DNA of 64,000 bases, taken from the NCBI GenBank assembly GCA_016235245.1, contig JACRLO010000027.1, positions 1-64,000 of the forward strand, read 5' to 3'. This document shows, in pieces, positions 55,492-61,838 of this stretch. The notes below the pieces were generated by a model, which saw only the letters and a list, made by a program, of their open reading frames with translations, had not been told where the DNA came from and did no database searches. Both the position numbers and the translations under genes were made by a program. The stretch comes from Nitrospirota bacterium. GTDB lineage: Bacteria > Nitrospirota > Thermodesulfovibrionia > Thermodesulfovibrionales > UBA6898. How positions within the stretch are numbered: the first letter of the stretch is position 1; each line of letters starts with the position of its first letter.

Positions 55492-55528
55492 GGTTATCTC
55501 CTTTTGCGACTATAGATTAATTATCCTG

Positions 55529-57274
55529 TTATATGACCGGCGGCTTCACGCCATGGAAAAATAGCCATGAAATACCAAGACCGACCCATATAATAAACCC
55601 GAACAGGCAGAGGATATATACTGCTGCCAGTTTTCCGATGCCTTCTTCCCAAAGCTTTTTGAAGTTCGACACAATACCGATGGTAAAGAAGGTGAGCACA
55701 AAAAACATTACCCGAAACACGTTGCCTTCGCTGGTGGCCGCGCCGGCTGCTGCCATGGTCTTCTTTGGCTCCCTGATCGAGGTCTCAAGCTCTTTGATCC
55801 TGTCCTTTGTTGCAGCTATTTTCCCGTTAAGCGCAGTCAACTCTGCAGGGTCTGTTGTCTTCGGCAGCTGCTTTTCGACTGAGGCGATCTCTTCCCTGGC
55901 CGCCTTGATCTGTTTGTCTACGGGACTGATGGCGTTGGCTGCAGGCCAGCAGATTGCCAAAACCAGAAAGAAGGTGAAGGCGTATCCGATGACGAATTTC
56001 GGAAAGCGATGCCAGATCTCGATAGCCTGGATTTTCTGGCCCGGCTTGCATTCAATCTTGGTGCACCAGATAATGGCCAGGATGAATGCCCAGATGCCGA
56101 TGAAGATGTCAATAAACATCTTGACCGTGGTAGCCGTCATGGTTATCCAGTCTGCCTTGTAATTGATCCCTTCCATTTCGAGGGCCTTGGCCCTGATGAG
56201 CGCATCGGTAATGGCGCCGCTTGCTACTGCACCTCCATCGGTCTTGACGGCAAGCCCCATCCACGCACCTGCCACCAGCGGCTCGCTCCAGAGCATCGCC
56301 TGGGCAATAAAGGGCAGAAGGATCATCTCCACGACCGCAAATATGACAACAAGGGAGGAGACCATAATTGGAACCACCGGCCTTGCCCTGATAGCGCCGC
56401 CAGTCGCTATGGCAGCTGACACGCCACAGATCGAAATACCTGACGCCAGTGGGGCCGCCCATTCCCTGCTGAACTTGAAATACTTCCGGGCAACAAAATA
56501 TACAACGGCCCAATAGATCAGGTAGGCCTCAATAATCGCGCAGAGTCCGCGGAACATGACGTTTGTTGCCAGGCTCATGGATTCAGCAGACTTCAGGCCA
56601 AGGCCGGCGCCCATAATAACAATGGCAGTCTTAATGTAGAGTTCAGGACGCGATGCCTCCTTCAACATCCCGGAGAGTTTCGGGAAGAAGTTTCCGACAA
56701 CGAGTCCGGCAAGGAGAGCGATAATAAACCCGGCTTCACCGGTCAGGCTTAACGCCCAGGGTATATTAAAGTTTTTCAGCTGATTTTTTGTTGCTGCAAT
56801 ATAGGCATAATGGCCGCAAAACCAACAGAGATAGCCTATCCAGAAAACTATCGTAAAACCGACAGCGAACTTTCCTACGTTTGTGCCCAGCAGTTTGGCT
56901 CCAGCTCCCATGACCACCAGCATGGCGAGGTAGGTCAAAAGGATTGAGACAAACCCTGACATGCCTTTCCTCTCAAACTTGTCCCCGGCTTTAAGGGTGC
57001 TGGTATCTTCTTTAACCGTTATGGTTTCTTCTTTCCCATCTGACTTTTTAAGAGTGATTTTCTGCCCGTCAATCTTTACAATATCACCCTTCACTGCCTG
57101 AAGATTTTTTGCCACCGGCCCCATGGCTTTCGCAGGGTCGGTCCATACTTTTGTATTTATTCCCCATCCCAGAAGATCGACCCCCCCGAAGCTACCGAGA
57201 GAGAGGAGAAAAATAAAGAGACCGAGGAACAGCGATAACCAGTCCTCACTTATACCACTCTTTTTCCCTTCCAT
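55529..57274 (-). CDS. YeiH-family (UPF0324) transporter with extra insertions
   Basis: A 581-aa membrane protein. The core (~120-560) is the YeiH/putative sulfate exporter family: PELYIKTAIVIMGAGLGLKS, FKFSREWAAPLASGISICGVSAAIATGGAIRA and GAWMGLAVKTDGGAVASGAI are its hallmarks. It is much longer than the usual ~340 residues: an N-terminal membrane helix is followed by a small soluble beta domain (~55-100, VKGDIVKIDGQKITLKKSDG), and a charged coiled-coil (~455-505, AAREEIASVEKQLPK) is inserted near the end. Substrate is uncertain; sulfonate, sulfite or sulfate anions have been suggested for the family. Its upstream region carries a sigma-54 promoter. Confidence 0.85.
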   Translation of the reverse strand: MEGKKSGISEDWLSLFLGLFIFLLSLGSFGGVDLLGWGINTKVWTDPAKAMGPVAKNLQAVKGDIVKIDGQKITLKKSDGKEETITVKEDTSTLKAGDKFERKGMSGFVSILLTYLAMLVVMGAGAKLLGTNVGKFAVGFTIVFWIGYLCWFCGHYAYIAATKNQLKNFNIPWALSLTGEAGFIIALLAGLVVGNFFPKLSGMLKEASRPELYIKTAIVIMGAGLGLKSAESMSLATNVMFRGLCAIIEAYLIYWAVVYFVARKYFKFSREWAAPLASGISICGVSAAIATGGAIRARPVVPIMVSSLVVIFAVVEMILLPFIAQAMLWSEPLVAGAWMGLAVKTDGGAVASGAITDALIRAKALEMEGINYKADWITMTATTVKMFIDIFIGIWAFILAIIWCTKIECKPGQKIQAIEIWHRFPKFVIGYAFTFFLVLAICWPAANAISPVDKQIKAAREEIASVEKQLPKTTDPAELTALNGKIAATKDRIKELETSIREPKKTMAAAGAATSEGNVFRVMFFVLTFFTIGIVSNFKKLWEEGIGKLAAVYILCLFGFIIWVGLGISWLFFHGVKPPVI

Positions 57275-57432
57275 TTGCTGCCTCCTTTTTGGTTCTTTTC
57301 TGTCACCATCCGGCCCCCACCCTCTTTCATTCGGCAGTCTGATTCACCTCCTTCTTCCGAACATAAAGAAGAGCCGGCATGCCCATCTGCTTATGTTGTA
57401 TCCCGGATATCATCGTCGATAATTATGGATGA

Positions 57433-57447
57433 GCAAGGAGGGTGCCA
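57433..57447 (-). promoter_or_regulatory. Sigma-54 promoter of the YeiH-type transporter
   Basis: On the minus strand the bases read TGGCAC, five bases, TTGC: an exact match to the -24/-12 consensus with correct spacing. The start of transcription would be near 57421, about 150 bases before the transporter ATG. Sigma-54 promoters need an NtrC-type activator; one is encoded directly upstream. Confidence 0.85.
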
Positions 57448-57500
57448 TGATACAGAGTGATTTAATTACAAAGAGTTGTACTGTTCTTCTGAAAAAAAAC

Positions 57501-57516
57501 GTTCCCGCGCGGGAAC
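57501..57516. promoter_or_regulatory. Enhancer-type palindrome, proximal copy
   Basis: GTTCCCGCGCGGGAAC is a perfect 16-bp palindrome centred about 87 bases before the predicted transcription start. With the second copy it forms a pair of GTTCCC-N4-GGGAAC sites, the layout of NtrC-family upstream activator sites. Confidence 0.8.
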
Positions 57517-57533
57517 AAGGGGAAGAGGTTCAC

Positions 57534-57549
57534 GTTCCCAGGAGGGAAC
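57534..57549. promoter_or_regulatory. Enhancer-type palindrome, distal copy
   Basis: GTTCCCAGGAGGGAAC keeps both arms of the proximal site and differs only in the central bases. It is centred 33 bases further upstream, about three DNA turns, so two activator dimers would lie on the same face of the helix. Confidence 0.8.
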
Positions 57550-57590
57550 ACAGGCAGGCTATATGAAGCAGTTCATTGCATAGTCTTGCA

Positions 57591-58946
57591 TTATTCGATT
57601 CCGATTTCTTTTATTTTTTTCCATAGCACCTTTCTGCTTATGCCAAGCCTCTCGGCTGCCTCGGTCTTCTTTCCCCCTGAGTCGCTGAGCGCTCTGATAA
57701 TCCGCTGCTTTTCAAAGCATCTGATGCTCGCCTCAAGGGAAAGGTCTTCCGCATAACAGGCTGTCTTGTCGGAAGTCCCGGACATCTCATCAGGAAGGTC
57801 CTTCACCTGGATGGTATCATCCTTGCCAAGAACAGCTCCCCGCTCCACCGCATGCTTTAGCTCCCTTACGTTACCTGGATAATCATAGGAAAGGATAGTA
57901 TCATATGCCGCCTGAGATACCTTGAGGCCCGGCTTGTTGAATTTGGCTCTGAAGTAAGCGAGGAAGTGGTCGACAAGATGCGGGATATCTTCTTTCCTGT
58001 CCCTCAGGGGAGGCAGAGAAATAGGCACGACGTTGATGCGGTAGAAAAGGTCCTCCCTGAATTCCCCCGCTTCTACACACTCCTTCAGGTTCCTGCGCGT
58101 TGCGTAAATACTCCGGACATTGACCTTAATCGGAGAATTGCCGCCTATCCTCGTGACGTTGCTGTCCTCCAGTATCCTCAGCAGCTTGGGCTGCAGCGTA
58201 AGCGGGATATCGCCGATTTCATCGAAAAAGATCGTCCCTTCATCAGCGAACTCGAACTTGCCCTTCCTCATTTCTGAAGCACCGGTAAAGGCCCCTTTCA
58301 TATGCCCGAAAAGCTCAGACTCGAATAAGGCCTCGGGGATGGCAGCACAATTTATCTTGATAAACGCCTTATTGTTCCTGCGGCTCAGCCGATGGATCGC
58401 ATTTGCCACGAGTTCTTTCCCCGTACCGCTTTCTCCCCGAATCAGCACCGGCACATCCGTATCGGCAACAGCGGTAATGCGGTCGAATACATCTTTCATG
58501 AGAGGACTGCTGCCTATGATATCCCCGAACTCGACCCGTTCCCTCAACGTTTCCCTGAGGAAAATAACCTCATCTTCAAGCTTGCGGAAATTGAAAAATC
58601 TTTCTATGGAAATAAGAAATTCGTCATTTGAAAAAGGCTTGGCAATGTAATCGAAGGCCCCCTCCTTCATGGCCTCAACAGAACCCTTTATTTCGGCAAA
58701 TGCGGTAATAATAATAACTCCTGAGGCAGGGCAGGCCTCCCTGGCCTTTCTGAGCACGTCAAGACCACTCCGATGCGGCAGCCGGAGGTCTGTAATGATC
58801 AGGTCGAAGCTCCCTTTCTCAAGAGCCATAATCCCTTCCGCACCGTCAGCGGCTAGGGTGATTGCATAACCCTGTGAGGAAAGAAAATGTTCCATGCCAA
58901 GCCGCATGATCGGATCATCTTCGACAATAAGAATCTGTTTTTTCAT
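57591..58946 (-). CDS. NtrC-type sigma-54-dependent response regulator
   Basis: A 451-aa activator with a REC domain (phospho-acceptor D53 in IITDLRLP), a AAA+ domain (~143-370) and a Fis-type HTH at the end (GGKKTEAAERLGISRKVLWK). Walker A is GESGTGKE near residue 170. The sigma-54 contact loop GAFTGA is intact, so it can open sigma-54 promoters. Its start overlaps the kinase stop by four bases. The paired palindromes and sigma-54 promoter immediately downstream are its likely target. Confidence 0.93.
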   Translation of the reverse strand: MKKQILIVEDDPIMRLGMEHFLSSQGYAITLAADGAEGIMALEKGSFDLIITDLRLPHRSGLDVLRKAREACPASGVIIITAFAEIKGSVEAMKEGAFDYIAKPFSNDEFLISIERFFNFRKLEDEVIFLRETLRERVEFGDIIGSSPLMKDVFDRITAVADTDVPVLIRGESGTGKELVANAIHRLSRRNNKAFIKINCAAIPEALFESELFGHMKGAFTGASEMRKGKFEFADEGTIFFDEIGDIPLTLQPKLLRILEDSNVTRIGGNSPIKVNVRSIYATRRNLKECVEAGEFREDLFYRINVVPISLPPLRDRKEDIPHLVDHFLAYFRAKFNKPGLKVSQAAYDTILSYDYPGNVRELKHAVERGAVLGKDDTIQVKDLPDEMSGTSDKTACYAEDLSLEASIRCFEKQRIIRALSDSGGKKTEAAERLGISRKVLWKKIKEIGIE

Positions 58947-60541
58947 AACGCCACCGGCAATTGTATGGTAAACGTGGTCCCATATTCCGAAGTTTCAACT
59001 TTTATCTCTCCACGGTGCTGCTCTATAATGGCCTTACTTACCGAAAGACCGAGGCCAGTGCCCTCGCCGACTCCTTTCGTCGTATAGAAAGGATCAAATA
59101 TCTTCTGGAGCACCTCCGGAGATATGCCTTTCCCTGTGTCGGAAACGGATACGAAACACCAATTTGCCTCATGACGCGTCCTGATCGTGAGCTTGCCTCC
59201 CACCTCCATAGTCTGAGCAGCGTTGATAATCAGGTTGAGGAAGACCTGTTCCAGTTTATTCGCATCCGCCGGAAGATCCGGCATGTCCGATGCCAATTCC
59301 GTAACTACCGATATCTCCTTGCCCCTGAGGGTATATCCCACAAGGGCAAGGGCATTTTCGATAATACCGTTAATCCGGGCCGGAGCAATACAGAGAGGCG
59401 CATTTTTCGCAAAGTCCAGGAGATGTCTCACTATGCTCTGTATCCTGAGGAAGCCGGTATTGATTACCTCGATATGCTTGACCCTCTTTTCTTCATCCAT
59501 CTCGGTATTCATAAGATTGTTGAAACAGAGTTGTATCCCGCCAAGGGGATTGTTTATCTCATGCGCTACACCTGCCGATAATTGTCCCAAAGCCGCAAGC
59601 TTTTCGGTCTCCATCATCTGTTTCTCTATTTCAGCAGTCTTTCTCAGTTTCTCGTGCGCCTCCATAAGGTGTTTTGCCAGCATATTGAACGATCCGGTAA
59701 GGTCACCGATCTCATCTGCGCGCGTGCTTCTTATTTCTCTTCCGAGAGGCTCTGACCCCTGCGCAATGTTCCGGAAGATGCCGGAGATGCGGTTGAGCGG
59801 GTTGGTCACAAGGTGCCTGAAGGTCGTGTACAGGGCAAGGAACAGAAAGGAGAGCGTGCCCAATCCAAAGATAAAAGCATCAATCGAGATTTTCTTTGCC
59901 TGCGCAAGGGCCTTATCCAGGGGAATGGAAATAGATTCCAGACCAATCAGTTCTCCTGCTTTCCATCCGAACTTGCCCGTCTTGCCGTATTTTTCCAAAA
60001 TACCGTGCGCTGCCGCAGCGACTTCTCCATGGCAATGCAGGCAGTCCTCTTCAGAATAAAGAGGCCGCGAATAAATAAGGTATTCCTTTCCTCCCACCTC
60101 TTCCCTGCCGTGCCTCTCTGCAACATCTCTGTGCTGTCTGAAATAATTCATCATTGTAAGATCAAAGACATCTGCGGTATTTTCAGGGTTCAGCGGCCTG
60201 TCAGAAACTCTTTTGTAGGCATAGTCCGGGAGATGGCGGGTGAACTTTTTCATGACCTGAAGATTGACGTGAGTCGTTGACATGGCTTCGACCACAAAAT
60301 CATCTTTCGTGTGAAGCTTCGAAAAGATTTCGAACATGCGGGGCCGCAACGACTCCTTCACATAGTCACCCAAAGCGCGCACATGGGTCATGATGATGGT
60401 CGTTTTGTTTTCAGCCTCATTAATGACCTGGGCCCTCAGGTAGTAATAGAGCACCGTAGAGAATAATGCACAGAACAGAAGAAGAATGATTCCGACAAAC
60501 AGGCTGAAACGCAAACTAAGACTGAACATATTTATTTTCAT
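58943..60541 (-). CDS. Membrane histidine kinase with a periplasmic c-type heme sensor
   Basis: A 532-aa kinase: TM1 ~9-34, a periplasmic Tll0287/DUF3365-type domain (~35-215) with heme motif CLHCH (167-171), TM2 ~218-240, HAMP (~242-295), HisKA with H in GVAHEINNPLGG, and HATPase (NLIINAAQT, DTGKGISPE, GTGLGLSVSKAI). The heme should let it sense redox state or a gas such as NO, CO or O2 outside the membrane. It is paired with the NtrC-type regulator that overlaps it. No ribosome site precedes the ATG; a TGATACAAT -10 element 6 bases upstream hints at a leaderless mRNA. Confidence 0.92.
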   Translation of the reverse strand: MKINMFSLSLRFSLFVGIILLLFCALFSTVLYYYLRAQVINEAENKTTIIMTHVRALGDYVKESLRPRMFEIFSKLHTKDDFVVEAMSTTHVNLQVMKKFTRHLPDYAYKRVSDRPLNPENTADVFDLTMMNYFRQHRDVAERHGREEVGGKEYLIYSRPLYSEEDCLHCHGEVAAAAHGILEKYGKTGKFGWKAGELIGLESISIPLDKALAQAKKISIDAFIFGLGTLSFLFLALYTTFRHLVTNPLNRISGIFRNIAQGSEPLGREIRSTRADEIGDLTGSFNMLAKHLMEAHEKLRKTAEIEKQMMETEKLAALGQLSAGVAHEINNPLGGIQLCFNNLMNTEMDEEKRVKHIEVINTGFLRIQSIVRHLLDFAKNAPLCIAPARINGIIENALALVGYTLRGKEISVVTELASDMPDLPADANKLEQVFLNLIINAAQTMEVGGKLTIRTRHEANWCFVSVSDTGKGISPEVLQKIFDPFYTTKGVGEGTGLGLSVSKAIIEQHRGEIKVETSEYGTTFTIQLPVAL

Positions 60542-60596
60542 GCCCGTATTGTATCACAAGCTGGTCTGGCTTCCCGATAGCGGGAGGGTCAGCCTT

Positions 60597-61361
60597 TCAG
60601 GCGCGATAGTCTAATTTTGGATTCGAAGGAATAAGCCCTTTTTCCATCGCAATGGCAACGGCATGGGTCCTGTTCTGCGCATCGAGTTTCTTGATGATAT
60701 TATAAATATGAAAATTCACCGTCCGCTCCGTAATTTTCAGGATTATTGAAATATCCCACGAGCTTTTCCCCTTTTTAAGCCACCAGAGTATTTCCTGTTC
60801 CCTGGGGGCAAGAAGCAGGCCTTCCACCGGATTAAAAGTTATCTGCCGAGCCCACCCCTCCGGCTGCACAGCTGACAGGATTGCGCTGACATCCTCCAGC
60901 AGCAGGAAGGCGCATTTTCTGCTGCGGCAGAGGAAGGGGGATGCAGTCACCAGAAGGTAGATCTCTTCGACCCTGTTGCTGCGGCAGATCTCGACCACGG
61001 CCAATTCACGGTATACCCTGCTGGAATTGATGGAATCGTTAACCAGGGTTCGGATGACGCAATTTTTGCAGGCAAGGGTAGTCCCACAGCCCCCCGGTCC
61101 CTCAGAGGCATGAACACACTTCAACGCCTCGCCCCCCTTAAGGACGCTTACATGCCCTTTATGCAGCCCCAGTTTGCGGGCAGTGCAATTCCAATGCAGA
61201 AGTTTTACGTCTTCGTCAACAATAAATGCCGGGGCAGGTATGGCATCAAAGATCTCACCAATAGGCATATCTTCAAAAAACTTATCGGACATCTGTTCAT
61301 CCATACCGTTGCCGGACGACCTCCTCAGCCTGTTCAATTTGATCCATCGTGTCAGCGTCAA
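60597..61361 (-). CDS. LuxR-type regulator with Cys-rich PAS-like sensor
   Basis: A 254-aa regulator. Residues ~30-165 are PAS-like (IFDAIPAPAFIVDEDVKLLH) with four cysteines arranged CVHASEGPGGCGTTLACKNC (~82-101), which could hold a metal or sense redox. The C-terminal LuxR HTH (~180-240) reads LAPREQEILWWLKKGKSSWD and ITERTVNFHIYNIIKKLDAQ. The start is uncertain: TTG at 61361, or ATG at 61304 or 61292. It precedes the heme kinase by 55 bases on the same strand and is divergent from the multiheme cytochrome. Confidence 0.85.
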   Translation of the reverse strand: MTLTRWIKLNRLRRSSGNGMDEQMSDKFFEDMPIGEIFDAIPAPAFIVDEDVKLLHWNCTARKLGLHKGHVSVLKGGEALKCVHASEGPGGCGTTLACKNCVIRTLVNDSINSSRVYRELAVVEICRSNRVEEIYLLVTASPFLCRSRKCAFLLLEDVSAILSAVQPEGWARQITFNPVEGLLLAPREQEILWWLKKGKSSWDISIILKITERTVNFHIYNIIKKLDAQNRTHAVAIAMEKGLIPSNPKLDYRA

Positions 61362-61561
61362 TAACTCCAGTCAGTATTGATCCCAAAAAACGGCTTTGTG
61401 CCAAGTTCAATATCACCTCCGGTAAGACGTATGGAAACCTCTGAAAACCCTTTTATTACCGAGTTCCCGCAACCGCTCTAAAGACTGAATTCGCATGACA
61501 CCATGCCGACAGAGCATGGCCATCCTGAAGCCCATTCAGGTCTCCCGAAGGAGTCGATTAC

Positions 61562-61575
61562 GTGAAATGCCTCAC
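61562..61575. promoter_or_regulatory. CRP/FNR-like operator, upstream copy
   Basis: GTGAAATGCCTCAC is a GTGA-N6-TCAC palindrome, the core of CRP and HcpR-type sites. It is one of two identical copies in front of the multiheme cytochrome gene. Confidence 0.65.
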
Positions 61576-61582
61576 ACGACAT

Positions 61583-61596
61583 GTGAAATGCCTCAC
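61583..61596. promoter_or_regulatory. CRP/FNR-like operator, downstream copy
   Basis: The same 14 bases, GTGAAATGCCTCAC, recur exactly 21 bases later, two helical turns, so bound proteins would sit side by side. This copy covers the place of a -35 box for the TATAAT at 61611, suggesting repression or direct contact with polymerase. Confidence 0.65.
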
Positions 61597-61610
61597 CAGA
61601 AATATCGGAT

Positions 61611-61616
61611 TATAAT
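61611..61616 (+). promoter_or_regulatory. Probable -10 element of the cytochrome promoter
   Basis: An exact TATAAT lies 15 bases after the second palindrome. Its -35 position has no good match, as expected for a regulator-controlled promoter. The leader to the cytochrome start would be about 215 bases and contains an 18-codon frame (61640-61696) with its own ribosome site. From 61697 to 61824 I see only AT-rich sequence and a small stem (TGCGT with ACGCA). Confidence 0.5.
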
Positions 61617-61639
61617 ACTATCAAATAGGGAGAAAACTC

Positions 61640-61696
61640 ATGCTGTTACTTCTTACAGTTGCAATCATTATATCAAATTGTAATTATAAATCATAG
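61640..61696 (+). CDS. Possible 18-aa hydrophobic leader peptide
   Basis: ATG at 61640 follows ATAGGGAGAAAACTC, a good ribosome site, and reads MLLLLTVAIIISNCNYKS before TAG. It is a membrane-like peptide upstream of the cytochrome. It may be a regulatory upstream frame or simply chance in AT-rich DNA. Confidence 0.35.
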   Translation: MLLLLTVAIIISNCNYKS

Positions 61697-61838
61697 GGAA
61701 TATGCAAACTTAATGATAATAGCTATGCGGTAATTAGATTATGATTAAAGTAATTTAAGTGAATCAGAACATTTGTCCTCGTTTAGAATGCGTCAAATAA
61801 CGCAGCAAAGGGAGGCTTTTGAAAGGGAGGTTTCATTA

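Noticed and set aside
61380-61838. c-di-GMP riboswitch before the cytochrome
   Set aside because: Such switches often precede cytochromes in related organisms, but the conserved GEMM core is absent; only a small stem near 61784 is present.
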